Position numbers and translations under genes: made by a program. The notes beneath the pieces were generated by a model, which saw nothing but the letters and a program-made list of their open reading frames with translations, ran no database searches and was not told where the DNA came from. A DNA stretch of 64,000 bases from CAZUZD01 sp964624465 (GTDB lineage Bacteria > Planctomycetota > Planctomycetia > Isosphaerales > Isosphaeraceae), in the NCBI GenBank assembly GCA_964624465.1, contig CAZUZD010000002.1, positions 1 to 64,000 of the forward strand, given 5' to 3'. Positions 1 to 8,736 of this stretch are shown one piece after another. The stretch's first letter is position 1. Each line of letters begins with the position of its first letter.

Positions 1-41
1 CCCTTCGTCGGCTGCCCTCTGGGGTTCCCCCCGGCGGTTCC

Positions 42-332
42 ATGTCGAGGCCGAGCTTCTACTCGCCCGAAGAGTTTGCCGCCCAGACTGGGCTCTCGAT
101 CGCCACGGTCCGCCGCTACATCGACAAGGGCAAGCTGCCCTCGGTCCAGCCCGGCGGCCCGCGCAGCCGCATCCTGATCCCCGCCGATGCCCTCGATCAG
201 CTCGCCCGCCGGGCGGTGGTCGAGTCCAGCCCCGCCGCGGCCCTGGAGCCCGTCCCTGACCCGGGATCGCGCTCCACGCCCACCCGGCGCCCCGGCCCGA
301 CTCCGCGCTGGCGGCGTCAGGCCAACCCGTAA
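42..332 (+). CDS. Excisionase/MerR-type helix-turn-helix DNA-binding protein
   Basis: A 96-residue protein whose first 55 residues fit the HTH_17 (excisionase/MerR-like) fold: a helix-turn-helix of the form YSPEEFAAQTGLSIATVRRY is followed by DKGKLPSVQPGG and a short IP-x-x-AL strand/helix, typical of small DNA-bending proteins that recognise a target for recombination or regulation. The tail (about residues 60-96) is Pro/Arg-rich and looks disordered. It sits 90 bp upstream of a tyrosine integrase on the same strand, so a role as directionality factor or regulator of the integrase is likely by context. A stand-alone regulator is the alternative. The start is the first ATG; no clear Shine-Dalgarno is visible. 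Confidence 0.75.
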   Translation: MSRPSFYSPEEFAAQTGLSIATVRRYIDKGKLPSVQPGGPRSRILIPADALDQLARRAVVESSPAAALEPVPDPGSRSTPTRRPGPTPRWRRQANP

Positions 333-422
333 TCCCCCGTCACCAGGCTCGCCTCGGGCGCCGTCCTCGGGCGGCGTCGGCGGCCGGGTGCAGACTCGTA
401 CCCGCTGTCCATCGGAGTTCCC

Positions 423-1652
423 ATGCCCAGACCGGCTCGACGTCTGAAAATCTGCGGCCGGTACTACACCTGGCTGCTCTACGCCCGCCAGGGCGTCTGG
501 CAGGCCGATGGCCGATCGAACCGACCGACCCTCGGCCGGCAATCGCTCGGTACCAACGATCTCCAGGAGGCTCACCGCCTGCTTGCCGAGCTGGACCTGA
601 CCATGGCCGTCAAGCACGGCCTGGCCGACCGCTCGGCCCTCAGCCCGGTCCAGGCGAACGAGCTCAGCCTGAGCCAGGGCCGCCAGCTGTACATGGAGCA
701 CGTCGCCCGGCCCCGCGTGGCGGGCGGCGTGCGCGAGACCACGGCCAAGCGCTACAAGGCCGTCTTCGACAAGTTCCTGGCGTTCACGGCGTCCCAGAAC
801 CTGACCACCTGGAACCGCGTGACGGCCGCCACGCTCACCAACTACGCCAAGCACCTCGAGGCCAAGGGGTACGCCTTCCGGACCCTTTACCTCGAGCTGA
901 CGGCGCTGAAGCAGGTCCAGCACTGGCTGGTAGCTGAGGGCCATCTGCCCGCGTCGTCTCGGATCCGGCTACCGCTGGAGAAGCCCTCGGGCAGCGACAC
1001 GTATTGCTGGACCCTGGAGCAGGTCAACGCCATGGTCCAGCACTGCGGCGAGCAGCCCGACCTCGGCTGGCTCGGCGACGTGCTGCTGGCGCTGGCGATG
1101 ACCGGCCTGCGCATCTCGGAGCTGGTCAACCTGCGCTGGACGGACCTCGACCTCGACAAGGGCGTCCCGCACCTCGTCGACGAGAGCGCCCTGAGCCAGT
1201 CGCGCAAGGCCCGCAACGGAGTCCGCACGCTCAAGAGCGGCCGGAACCGCAGCCTGCCGATCCACCAGGAGTTGCGGAATCGGCTGCAAACGCTGCCCCG
1301 CCATCCCGATGGTTTCGTGTTCCACGGCCCCCGCGGCGGTCGGATCAAGCCCGACAGCCTACGCAACATCCTGGTCCGGGACGTCCTGAAGCCGCTCGCG
1401 GGTCGATTCCCGAGCAGCCCGGGTCAGGTCGGCTTCCTGGATGGCCGGTTGCACAGCTTCCGGCACTTCTTCTGCTCGCTGTGCGCCAACCGGCGTGTGG
1501 CGCAGCGGATTGTGATGAGCTGGCTGGGCCACTCGGACAGCCGCATGGTCGCCCACTACTACCACCTGCACGACGACGAGGCCCGTCGCCAGATGGACCT
1601 GCTGAGCCTCGACGAGACGCAGTCCGGCGGTGCGTCGCCGCCGGACGCCTGA
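423..1652 (+). CDS. Tyrosine recombinase/integrase
   Basis: A 409-residue site-specific recombinase. The N-terminal part (about 85-180) resembles a SAM-like core-binding domain and the C-terminal part (about 195-395) the catalytic domain. The catalytic set is complete: Arg230 in MTGLRISEL, Lys271 in LKSGRN, His344 and Arg347 in LHSFRH, His370 in WLGHSD and Tyr379/380 in AHYYH. It should cut and rejoin DNA through a covalent 3'-phosphotyrosine. The gene follows an excisionase-like gene and ends 168 bp before the 3' end of a tRNA-Ser gene on the opposite strand, the usual position of an integrase at the border of an element inserted in a tRNA. A chromosomal XerC/D role is less likely because of the N-terminal extension and the context. 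Confidence 0.93.
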   Translation: MPRPARRLKICGRYYTWLLYARQGVWQADGRSNRPTLGRQSLGTNDLQEAHRLLAELDLTMAVKHGLADRSALSPVQANELSLSQGRQLYMEHVARPRVAGGVRETTAKRYKAVFDKFLAFTASQNLTTWNRVTAATLTNYAKHLEAKGYAFRTLYLELTALKQVQHWLVAEGHLPASSRIRLPLEKPSGSDTYCWTLEQVNAMVQHCGEQPDLGWLGDVLLALAMTGLRISELVNLRWTDLDLDKGVPHLVDESALSQSRKARNGVRTLKSGRNRSLPIHQELRNRLQTLPRHPDGFVFHGPRGGRIKPDSLRNILVRDVLKPLAGRFPSSPGQVGFLDGRLHSFRHFFCSLCANRRVAQRIVMSWLGHSDSRMVAHYYHLHDDEARRQMDLLSLDETQSGGASPPDA

Positions 1653-1820
1653 CCCGTTTTGGAGTTCCCCGAGGCGCCGGCGACGGCCGCCCTGAGACCC
1701 CTGATCGTTGGAGCGTGCTGGTGATCTGGCACATCTTTGGCACAGTCCCTGGTGCCGACGAAAAAGACCCACCGCAAACCTCACTCAGCGTGAGACTTAC
1801 AGCGGGCCCATTTCAGGAAG

Positions 1821-1907
1821 CGGAGGAGGTGGGATTCGAACCCACGGTGCGTTTGACGGCACAACGGTTTTCAAGACCGTCCCGATAAACCACTCCGGCA
1901 CCCCTCC
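1821..1907 (-). tRNA. tRNA-Ser(UGA)
   Basis: Read on the minus strand, an 87-nt tRNA folds with a 7-bp acceptor stem (GGAGGGG pairing with CTCCTCC, one G:U), discriminator G, an anticodon stem ACGGT/ACCGT around loop CTTGAAA (anticodon TGA), a long variable arm closed by GTGC/GCAC, and a T arm GTGGG-TTCGAAT-CCCAC. The long variable arm and UGA anticodon identify a class II serine tRNA. CCA is not encoded. It lies 33 bp downstream of the DUF151 gene on the same strand, so it may be co-transcribed. Its 3' end points at the integrase gene, making it a candidate attachment site. Confidence 0.96.
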
Positions 1908-1940
1908 GGGTACCCCGCGCGGTGGGCAGCGGGGGGACTG

Positions 1941-2324
1941 TTACTGGGCGACCTCGTCGAGCACTTCCTCGGCCACGAAGATCGGGACGTCGACGGTGAC
2001 GGCCACGGCGATGGCGTCGCTGGGGCGACTGTCGACCTCGACGATCTCGCCCTCATGCCGGATCCGGAGCTTGGCGAAGTAGGTGTGGTCCTTGAGCTCG
2101 CTGATGTAGATGTCCTGGAGCTCGCCGCCGAGCATCTCGATGGCGTTGGCCAGCAGGTCATGCGTCAACGGCCGCGGGGTGGGCACACCCCGGACCCGGC
2201 GATCGATGCTGGTGGCCTCGAAGAAGCCGATGACGATCGGGAATGTCCGCTCGCCGTCGATCTCCTTCAGGTAAATGATCTGCTGATCATTGTTGTCGCT
2301 GATGATGATCCGAACCAGTTCCAT
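1941..2324 (-). CDS. Bifunctional nuclease family protein (DUF151)
   Basis: A 127-residue protein matching the BFN/DUF151 family over its whole length: an N-terminal strand MELVRIII, the signature FPIVIGFFEATSI with nearby RPLTHDLL, and a C-terminal SRPSDAIAVAV segment followed by IFVAEEVLDE. Family members have been reported with DNase/RNase activity, and in many bacteria their function is unknown. The ATG at 2324 gives the family's usual N-terminus; longer readings in this frame are Pro/Arg-rich and not credible. A good promoter lies 117 bp upstream (2441-2470), and the tRNA-Ser follows downstream. Confidence 0.9.
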   Translation of the reverse strand: MELVRIIISDNNDQQIIYLKEIDGERTFPIVIGFFEATSIDRRVRGVPTPRPLTHDLLANAIEMLGGELQDIYISELKDHTYFAKLRIRHEGEIVEVDSRPSDAIAVAVTVDVPIFVAEEVLDEVAQ

Positions 2325-2440
2325 CTGCACGGCCACGGCGGTCGCCCCTCTCTGGCAGGCGTCGGGCGTGCCGCACCGGGGGTGGTCCGGGGTCTCGGGC
2401 CCGATGGGGCCCGGTGGCGGCGGCGACGCAGATAAGTTCG

Positions 2441-2470
2441 ATGATAAGGGGGTCCGGCGGGCGCCGTCAA
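2441..2470 (-). promoter_or_regulatory. Candidate sigma-70 promoter of the DUF151 gene
   Basis: On the minus strand TTGACG (2465-2470), an 18-nt spacer and TATCAT (2441-2446); -35 and -10 each match consensus at 5 of 6. The region stands out as AT-richer than its surroundings. It also contains a direct repeat GATAAG (2431-2436 and 2443-2448 on the plus strand). The leader to the ATG at 2324 would be about 110 nt. Confidence 0.55.
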
Positions 2471-2487
2471 CGCGCCCCGAGGGGGGC

Positions 2488-5304
2488 TCAGCCCAGGCCG
2501 GCGAGCAGGGCCTGGATCGCCAGCCGCTGGGCGTGCAGTTCCGCCAGCTTGGCTCGCTGCTGGGCCACGACCTCGGCCGGGGCCCTGGCCACGAACGACT
2601 CGTTGGCGAGCTTGGCCTCGATCGAGCCGACCTGCCTCTCGACGTCGGCCAGGGCCTTCTGCTGCTTGGCCTTCTCGGCACCGCGGTCGATCAGGCCGGC
2701 CAGCGGCAAGATCACCTCGCAGTCGCCCAGCACGGCCACCGCGCACTCCTCAGGCCGCTCGGCCGACTCCACGATCGTGACCGAGCTGGACCCGGTCAGT
2801 GACTCCAGGTGCTTCAGGCCCAGTCGCAGCGCCGCGGCCGTCGCGCCGGTGGCGACGAAGATGGGCGTGACCTTGGCGGCCGTGGGGACATTGCGCTCGG
2901 AGCGGAGGTTGCGGACGGCCGCGATCTTCTCGCGCCAGTGGCCGATCGTTGCCTCGGCCCTCGGCTGATACCACGACGCGGGATACTCTGGCCAGGCCGC
3001 GATGCAGACGCTCTCGGCGGCCGGCGCGACCGAGTGGCTCACCGGGTCCGGCCGGCGCGGGGCGGCCTGGTTGAGGGCCTGCCAGACGGACTCGGTGACG
3101 AAGGGCATCAGCGGGTGCAGGAGCCGGCACAGGCCGTCGAGCACGACGACTAGCGTGTGCTGCGCGGGGCCCTTCCGCTCGGGGTCGCGGAGCCGGCCCT
3201 TGGCCAGCTCGACGTACCAGTCGCAGAAGTCGCTCCAGGTGAAGTCGCGGAGCGTGCGGGCCACCTCGGCGAACTGGAACCGCTCCAGGCCCTCGGTGAC
3301 CGCGCGGGTCGTCTCGGCCAGCCGGCCCAGGATCCAGGCGTCCTCGGGCTCGGTGGCACCGTCGCGGGGGGCGTCGGGGTCGTACCCTTCGAGGTTCAGG
3401 AGCGCGAACCGGGCCGAGTTCCAGAACTTGTTGGCGAACGGGCGGGCCAGCTCGAACCGCTCCGACGAGTTGATCTGGCGGCCGTCGGCCGTCGTGACCT
3501 TCTCGACCGGCATGCGGATGTCCTGCGTCTCGGTCGTCAGCGCCGCCAGGGCGAACCGCAGCGCATCGGCGCCATAGAGCTCGATGATGTCGGCCGGGTC
3601 GACGCCGTTGCCCTTCGACTTGGACATCCGCTCGCCCTTGCCGTCGAGGATCACCGGGTGGATGAACACGTCGCGGAAGGGGACGTCGCCGCAGTTGAAC
3701 TGCCCGAAGATGACCATGCGGGCCACCCAGAGCGTGATGATGTCGCGGGCCGTCGAGAGCACGCTGGTGGGGTAATACCCTTTCAGCGCCTCGGTCTGGT
3801 CGGGCCAACCCAGGGTCGAGTGCGGCCAGAGAGCCGAGCTGAACCAGGTGTCGAGCACGTCGGCGTCACGCTCCAGCACGTGGCCGGCGCCCAGCGCGAC
3901 GGGCTCCAGGTCGGCCTCGGAGCAGATCAGCCAGCCGCCCGCCTCGGCGGGCCGGTAGGTCACGTCGGGACGGTTGCCGAAGGCACGCTCCAGGTCCACC
4001 TCGGAGCCAGTGGCGCAGTGCCAGATCGGGATCCGGTGGCCCCACCAGAGCTGCCGGCTGATGCACCAGTCGCGCTTCTCGGACAGCCAGTCGACGTAGC
4101 TCTTGGCGTAGCGGTCGGGGTGAATCTGCACCTGCTTGCCGGCGACCGCGTCGATCGCCTGCTGCGCGAATCCAGGGGTGCCGTCGGCGTCGTCGCCCAT
4201 GCGGACGAACCACTGGTCCGACAGGTACGGCTCGATCGGCGTCTTGCTGCGGTCGGAGAAGTTCAGCCGCACCAGGTACGGGTCGGTCTTCTCCAGCAGG
4301 CCGGCGGCGTCGAGGTCGGCCACGACCCGCTTGCGGACCTCGCGGCGGTCGAGGCCGGCGTAGGGGCCGGCGTTCTCGTTGTAGGTGCCGTCGGGGTTCA
4401 GCAGGTTGATCATCGGCAGGCCGTGCCGCAGGCCCGTCTGGTAGTCGTTCGGGTCGTGCGCGGGGGTGACCTTCACGCAGCCGGTACCGAAGGCGGGGTC
4501 CACGAGCACGCCGTCGGCGATGATCGGGATCTGGCGACCGGTCAGCGGCAGAGCGACGTGCTGGCCGATGAGGTGCTGGTAGCGCGGGTCGTCCGGGTGC
4601 ACGGCCACCGCGGTGTCGCCGAGCATCGTCTCGGGCCGGGTGGTGGCGACGAGCAGCGCCTCGCCGGTGGCCGAGCCGGCGACCGGGTACCGGATCGTCC
4701 AGAGGCTACCCTGGGTCTCCTCGTAGTAGATCTCGTCGTCGGCAACGGCGGTGCGGAGCTTGGTGTCCCAGTTCACCAGCCGCTTGCCGCGGAAGATCTT
4801 GTCGGCCCGGAACAGGTTGAAGAAGGTGCGACGGACGGCCTTCGAGCAGGTCTCGTCGAGGGTGAACCGGGTGCGGTCCCAGTCGCACGAGCAGCCCATC
4901 AGGCGGAGCTGACCCAGGATGCGGGCCTCATATTCGTGCTTCCAGGCCCAGATGCGCTCGACCAGGGCCTCGCGGCCGAGGTCGTGCCGGGTCTTCTTTT
5001 CTTCCTCGAAGAGCCGGCGCTCGACGACGGCCTGGGTGGCGATGCCGGCGTGGTCGGTGCCGGGCATCCAGAGGGCATCGAAGCCCTGCATCCGCCGCCA
5101 GCGGATCAGGATGTCCTGCAGCGTGTTGTTGAGCGCGTGGCCCATGTGCAGGGCGCCGGTGACGTTGGGCGGCGGGATCACGACGCAGTACGGCTTCGTG
5201 GGCCGGTCGGGGGCGTGGAAGAACCCCTTCTCGAGCCAGTAGCCGTACCAGCGGTCCTGGGCGTCCTTCGGGTCGTACTGCTTGGGCAGGTCGGCGATGC
5301 TCAT
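2488..5304 (-). CDS. valS: Valyl-tRNA synthetase
   Basis: A 938-residue class Ia aminoacyl-tRNA synthetase that charges tRNA-Val with valine in the cytoplasm. The HIGH motif appears as HMGH (residues 53-56, within PPPNVTGALHMGHAL) and the KMSKS motif as RMSKS near residue 557. The editing (CP1) domain, the WWGHRIPIW segment and an anticodon-binding domain follow in order. The last ~65 residues form the Val-specific tRNA-binding coiled coil (DRGAEKAKQQKAL to the end). Length matches the family. It is a single-gene unit: cimA lies 187 bp upstream on the same strand. No T-box leader was recognised. Confidence 0.98.
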   Translation of the reverse strand: MSIADLPKQYDPKDAQDRWYGYWLEKGFFHAPDRPTKPYCVVIPPPNVTGALHMGHALNNTLQDILIRWRRMQGFDALWMPGTDHAGIATQAVVERRLFEEEKKTRHDLGREALVERIWAWKHEYEARILGQLRLMGCSCDWDRTRFTLDETCSKAVRRTFFNLFRADKIFRGKRLVNWDTKLRTAVADDEIYYEETQGSLWTIRYPVAGSATGEALLVATTRPETMLGDTAVAVHPDDPRYQHLIGQHVALPLTGRQIPIIADGVLVDPAFGTGCVKVTPAHDPNDYQTGLRHGLPMINLLNPDGTYNENAGPYAGLDRREVRKRVVADLDAAGLLEKTDPYLVRLNFSDRSKTPIEPYLSDQWFVRMGDDADGTPGFAQQAIDAVAGKQVQIHPDRYAKSYVDWLSEKRDWCISRQLWWGHRIPIWHCATGSEVDLERAFGNRPDVTYRPAEAGGWLICSEADLEPVALGAGHVLERDADVLDTWFSSALWPHSTLGWPDQTEALKGYYPTSVLSTARDIITLWVARMVIFGQFNCGDVPFRDVFIHPVILDGKGERMSKSKGNGVDPADIIELYGADALRFALAALTTETQDIRMPVEKVTTADGRQINSSERFELARPFANKFWNSARFALLNLEGYDPDAPRDGATEPEDAWILGRLAETTRAVTEGLERFQFAEVARTLRDFTWSDFCDWYVELAKGRLRDPERKGPAQHTLVVVLDGLCRLLHPLMPFVTESVWQALNQAAPRRPDPVSHSVAPAAESVCIAAWPEYPASWYQPRAEATIGHWREKIAAVRNLRSERNVPTAAKVTPIFVATGATAAALRLGLKHLESLTGSSSVTIVESAERPEECAVAVLGDCEVILPLAGLIDRGAEKAKQQKALADVERQVGSIEAKLANESFVARAPAEVVAQQRAKLAELHAQRLAIQALLAGLG

Positions 5305-5431
5305 GCGAGGCTGGATCCCGTCGGGTCGCTCAGGTCTGCGCCAGGGGTCGGAAGCGGAGCCGCTCGCGGACCCAGGCGTCGAGAAGTCGGTTGGAATACC
5401 ACACGCCGTCGAGTGCGGGCCGGGCGGGACG

Positions 5432-5453
5432 GAGCCGGGCGGGCCCCCGGCTC
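5432..5453 (-). terminator. Possible terminator hairpin downstream of cimA
   Basis: An 8-bp GC-rich stem (GAGCCGGG/CCCCGGCTC-type pairing with a 6-nt loop) sits between the cimA stop (5492) and the valS start (5304). There is no T-run after it, so it may simply reflect base composition. Confidence 0.25.
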
Positions 5454-5491
5454 GGCCGTCGGGGAACCGCCGATCAGAGGGTCAGTCGGGC

Positions 5492-7102
5492 TCAGGCGGG
5501 GGCGGTGGCCCGCTGCGGGTCGCCGGCGGGGAGGCGGGCCGGTCGCGCGTCCTTGGCGAGCTTGTGCTCGAAGGAGTCGACCAGCGCCAGCCAGCTCGCC
5601 TCGATGATGTTCTCGGAGACGCCGACCGTGCCCCAGACCTCGTCGGAGTCCTTCGACTCGATGACGACCCGGACGCGGGCCGCGGTGCCGGCCCGCTCGT
5701 TGATCACGCGGACCTTGTAGTCGACCAGGCTCATCTCTCGGAGCCGGGGGAAGTGGGGGTCGAGGGCCTTGCGGAGCGCCCCGTCGATGGCGTTGACCGG
5801 GCCGTCCCCCTCGGAGACGGTGTGCTCGACGCGGTCGCCCAGGCGGAGCTTGACGGTCGCCTCGGTGACCGGCTGGCCGTCGGGCCCGTTCTCGACGCTG
5901 ACACGGTAGCCCACCCGCTCGAACCGGGGCTGGTACCGGCCCGCGAGCTTCTCGACCAGGAGCACGAACGACGCCTCGGCGGCCTCGAACTGGTATCCCT
6001 CGTTCTCCAGGTCCTGCACGCGGTCGAGGACCCTGGCCATGAGCTTCGGGTCGTGGTCGAGGCCGTGCTCCTCGAGCTTCTCGGCGATGTTCGAGCGCCC
6101 GGACAGCTCGCTGACCAGCACCCGGCGCTCGTTGCCGACGAGGGTCGGGTCGATGTGCTCGTAGCTGGCAGCGACCTTGCGGACGGCGTGGACGTGCATG
6201 CCGCCCTTGTGGGCGAAGGCGCTCGACCCGACGAATGCCTGGCCGGGCCGGAAGTTCATGTTCGCCGTCTCGTAGACGAACCGCGAGACCTCGGTCAGGT
6301 GCGACAGGCCGCCGGGGCCGAGCAGGTCGTAGCCCCGGTACTTCAGCGCCAGGTTGGCGATCACGCTGCAGAGGTCGACGTTGCCGCAGCGCTCGCCGAT
6401 GCCGTTGATCGTGCCCTGGACCTGGGTCGCGCCTTGCTCGACGGCGGCCAGGGTGTTGGCCACGGCCAGCTCGCCGTCGTTGTGGGTGTGGATGCCGATC
6501 GGGATGCCGATCTCGCGACGCACGGCGGCGACGGCCTCGGCGATCCCGCCCGGCAGGGTGCCGCCGTTGGTGTCGCAGAGCACCAGCCAGGCGGCGCCGG
6601 CGGCCTCGGCGGCCTTGAGGGTCTCGAGGGCGTAGTCGGGGTTGCTGCGGTAGCCGTCGAAGAAGTGCTCGGCGTCGTAGACGACCTCGCGGACGTGGGT
6701 CGCCAGAAAGGCGACCGAGTCGGCGATCATCCGGGCGTTTTCCTCGAGCGAGACCCCCAGGATCTCGCGGGCGTGCAGGTCCCAGGTCTTGCCGACCACG
6801 GTGACGACCGGGGTGCCGGCGTCGACCAGGGCCCGCATGCCGGTGTCGTCCTCGGCCGCGATGTCCCGGCGCCGGGTCATGCCGAAGGCGGCGACGCGGG
6901 CGTGGGCCAGGTCGAGGTCGCGGACGGCCTGGAAGTAGGCGGCGTCCTTGGGGTTCGACAGCGGGTAGCCACCCTCGACGTAGTCAATCCCGAGCGCATC
7001 GAGCTGCCGCGTGATGCGGAGCTTGTCCTCGAGCGAGAAATTGACCCCCTCGCCCTGACTGCCGTCGCGCAGGGTCGTGTCGTAGATGGCGATCCGCGTC
7101 AT
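5492..7102 (-). CDS. cimA: Citramalate synthase
   Basis: A 536-residue enzyme of the LeuA/HMGL family that condenses pyruvate with acetyl-CoA to (R)-citramalate, the threonine-independent entry to isoleucine. The DRE-TIM barrel starts with AIYDTTLRDGSQGEG (metal- and substrate-binding Arg/Asp), followed by YVEGGYPLSNPKD and the metal-ligand segment HTHNDGELAVANT. A C-terminal LeuA-type dimer/regulatory domain contains YRVSVENGPDG and the final KDSDEVWGTVGVSEN segment. This domain arrangement and length fit CimA better than 2-isopropylmalate synthase. The ATG at 7102 (MTRIAIYDTTL) is the family N-terminus; the frame is open further upstream but that part is Arg/Pro-rich. Homocitrate synthase is the main alternative. 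Confidence 0.9.
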   Translation of the reverse strand: MTRIAIYDTTLRDGSQGEGVNFSLEDKLRITRQLDALGIDYVEGGYPLSNPKDAAYFQAVRDLDLAHARVAAFGMTRRRDIAAEDDTGMRALVDAGTPVVTVVGKTWDLHAREILGVSLEENARMIADSVAFLATHVREVVYDAEHFFDGYRSNPDYALETLKAAEAAGAAWLVLCDTNGGTLPGGIAEAVAAVRREIGIPIGIHTHNDGELAVANTLAAVEQGATQVQGTINGIGERCGNVDLCSVIANLALKYRGYDLLGPGGLSHLTEVSRFVYETANMNFRPGQAFVGSSAFAHKGGMHVHAVRKVAASYEHIDPTLVGNERRVLVSELSGRSNIAEKLEEHGLDHDPKLMARVLDRVQDLENEGYQFEAAEASFVLLVEKLAGRYQPRFERVGYRVSVENGPDGQPVTEATVKLRLGDRVEHTVSEGDGPVNAIDGALRKALDPHFPRLREMSLVDYKVRVINERAGTAARVRVVIESKDSDEVWGTVGVSENIIEASWLALVDSFEHKLAKDARPARLPAGDPQRATAPA

Positions 7103-7157
7103 GGGTCCGGTCTCGATGCCGTTCGGTGGCAGGCTGACGAGCGTGCAGGAATGGGGC

Positions 7158-7166
7158 ATTCTAGCA
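7158..7166 (-). promoter_or_regulatory. cimA: Extended -10 promoter element upstream of cimA
   Basis: Minus strand TGCTAGAAT: TAGAAT matches the -10 consensus at 5 of 6 and is preceded by the TGn extended element. No good -35 is visible. It lies about 56 nt upstream of the cimA ATG in the divergent cimA/glycosylase spacer. Confidence 0.4.
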
Positions 7167-7271
7167 CAACCGACACCGCCCCGGGCACCCGGGTTCGACC
7201 CGTCCCGCCGGCGCCCGTCCGCAGGGGGTTCCCCCCGGACCGGCGTCGCCCCCAGAGCCGCGAGGACCGCC

Positions 7272-7949
7272 ATGCGTTCGATCGAGGCACTCATCGCCGC
7301 CGTCCGATGCGAGGCCCAGCGGGCCGATTTCCCGGTCGACCGGGCCGTCTACGAGCGATCGGGCAAGGCCCCGCTCGATCCGATCCTGTTTGCAGGTAAC
7401 CTCGACGCCCCGGTCTGCGTCTTCGGGCGCGACCTGGGCAAGGACGAGGTCGCCCACGGCCAGCCCCTGATCGGCGCCGGCGGCCGGCTGGTCCGCCGCG
7501 GGCTGCTGGCGGCTCACGGGCACGCGACCGAGCGGGCCGACGACCCCTGGCTTGAAGCCGCTCTGGAGTTCGCCCTGCTGACGAACACGGTGCCGTTCAA
7601 GCCACCGGGCAACAAGGCGTACTCCGAGCCGGTCAAGGCGCGGTTCCGGCCCTTCGTGGCGGAGCTGCTGGGGGAGCACTGGGCGGGCGGCCGGGTGCTC
7701 ACGCTAGGCAACGAGGCATTCGGGTGGTTCACCCCGTACGCCCAGCCCGGCGCCGCCGAGGCGTTCTGGGCCCGGGAGGATCGGTACGAGGCCGACCTGC
7801 CGGTGACCCTGAGTCTGGAGGTCGACGGCCGGACGATCCGGAAGGCGCTGACCGTCTGCCCCCTGCCCCATCCCTCGCCGCTGAATGCCCGCTGGTACGC
7901 CCGGTTTCCGGAATTGCTGGGAGCCCGGCTGGGGGCCGCCCGGTGCTGA
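7272..7949 (+). CDS. Uracil-DNA glycosylase family protein
   Basis: A 225-residue protein with the UDG superfamily layout. The N-terminal active-site region VCVFGRDLGKDEVAHGQPLI (about residues 48-67) corresponds to the family 4/5 motif with the glycine-rich catalytic loop and PxxG-type turn, a central TNTVPFKPPGNKAYS segment follows, and the C-terminal motif LPHPSPLN carries the conserved His-Pro-Ser. It would remove uracil or related damage from DNA. The ATG at 7272 is chosen because the upstream part of the frame is low-complexity. Divergent from cimA; no [4Fe-4S] cysteine set was seen, so it is not a standard family 4 enzyme. Exact substrate unknown. Confidence 0.78.
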   Translation: MRSIEALIAAVRCEAQRADFPVDRAVYERSGKAPLDPILFAGNLDAPVCVFGRDLGKDEVAHGQPLIGAGGRLVRRGLLAAHGHATERADDPWLEAALEFALLTNTVPFKPPGNKAYSEPVKARFRPFVAELLGEHWAGGRVLTLGNEAFGWFTPYAQPGAAEAFWAREDRYEADLPVTLSLEVDGRTIRKALTVCPLPHPSPLNARWYARFPELLGARLGAARC

Positions 7950-7996
7950 AGTTGCGACGAATCGGGATCGAACTGGATCCGGAGATCTCTTACGGG

Positions 7997-8025
7997 TTGC
8001 GATGCCCCCGGGAGGGTTGTAGCCT
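7997..8025 (+). promoter_or_regulatory. Candidate promoter of the blaI-like gene
   Basis: TTGCGA (7997-8002), 17-nt spacer, TAGCCT (8020-8025). The -35 matches at 4 of 6 and the -10 at 3 of 6. The -10 is identical to the one proposed for glnA at 26904-26909. Leader about 35 nt to the ATG at 8066. Confidence 0.35.
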
Positions 8026-8065
8026 CATGCGACGGCTCCTCCTCCTCTCCCAGGGGTCAGTTCCC

Positions 8066-8494
8066 ATGCGTAAGGTCCAGATGGTCACCGAGCGCGAGCT
8101 GGAGATCCTCAAGGTTCTCTGGTCCCGCGGCCGGGCGAGCGTGCGCGAGGTGCAGGAAGATCTGGTCAAGGAGACCGGCCCCGTGGCCTACAGCACGGTG
8201 CAGACCCTCCTGAACATCATGGAGGAAAAGAAGGGGCTGGTCCGGCACGTCGTCGAGGGGCGGACCTTCGTATACATCCCGGCCAAGGAGCACGACTGGA
8301 CGATCACCGAGCTGACGCGACGCTTCGTCGACCGCGTCTTCGACGGCGATGCCGACCGGCTCCTGGCCGCGCTGCTCGACTCGCGATCGCCGAGCCCCGA
8401 AGAGCTCGACCGGCTTCGCGCCACGATCGAGGCGGCCCAGCAGCACGCCACCCACGCCATGGCCGATCACGGCAGCCCGGATACGTTCCGCTGA
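8066..8494 (+). CDS. BlaI/MecI-type winged-helix transcriptional repressor
   Basis: A 142-residue protein of the BlaI/MecI/CopY family. The N-terminal winged helix (TERELEILKVLWSRGRAS and VREVQEDLVKETGPVAYSTV, then QTLLNIMEEKKGLV) is well conserved and is followed by RTFVYIPAKE and a C-terminal dimerisation helix rich in Asp/Arg/Ala. Such proteins repress target genes as dimers and are usually released by cleavage by a BlaR/MecR-type M56 protease. No BlaR-like gene is next to it, so the inducer partner must be elsewhere or absent. The ATG at 8066 follows an AGGGG-containing stretch at suitable distance. Confidence 0.88.
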   Translation: MRKVQMVTERELEILKVLWSRGRASVREVQEDLVKETGPVAYSTVQTLLNIMEEKKGLVRHVVEGRTFVYIPAKEHDWTITELTRRFVDRVFDGDADRLLAALLDSRSPSPEELDRLRATIEAAQQHATHAMADHGSPDTFR

Positions 8495-8625
8495 GCCCGG
8501 CCGTCCGGCAAATCGCACCGCCCTCCTCTCCGCCCCACTCGCCTCGCCAACTCGCTCGACCGACCCAGGACCGCCGGCCTGCCGGCCCCGTGGGACCGTG
8601 CATCGTGCGCCCTGGCGATCGCGCC

Positions 8626-8648
8626 GACCGTTGCGGTCGTTGCGACCG
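8626..8648. repeat. Alternating short palindromes upstream of a small membrane protein gene
   Basis: The sequence reads GACCG-TTG-CGGTCG-TTG-CGACCG, so two overlapping palindromes share the central half-site, each with a TTG spacer. It could form two mutually exclusive small hairpins or hold cooperative protein-binding half-sites. Purely a sequence observation. Confidence 0.35.
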
Positions 8649-8736
8649 TTCGAGGAGGCAATCCACGCCGGCCGCGCCTTGACGGTCGATGTGTTAGACT
8701 TGACGATGATCGACCCAGATTCCGCGAGCGGAGCGC

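Noticed and set aside
1953..2161. Possible second start or separate gene overlapping the DUF151 gene
   Set aside because: Frames here translate to Ser/Arg/Pro-rich sequences; the DUF151 frame accounts for the region.
5305..5491. T-box or other tRNA-sensing leader before valS
   Set aside because: No T-box consensus (AGGGTGGNACCGCG-like) or matching stem I was seen in the 187-bp spacer.
3157..5607. Very long plus-strand reading frame (816 codons) opposite valS
   Set aside because: It is the antisense of a clear valyl-tRNA synthetase; its translation is Val/Gly/Arg/Asp-rich with no domain. High GC produces long antisense frames.
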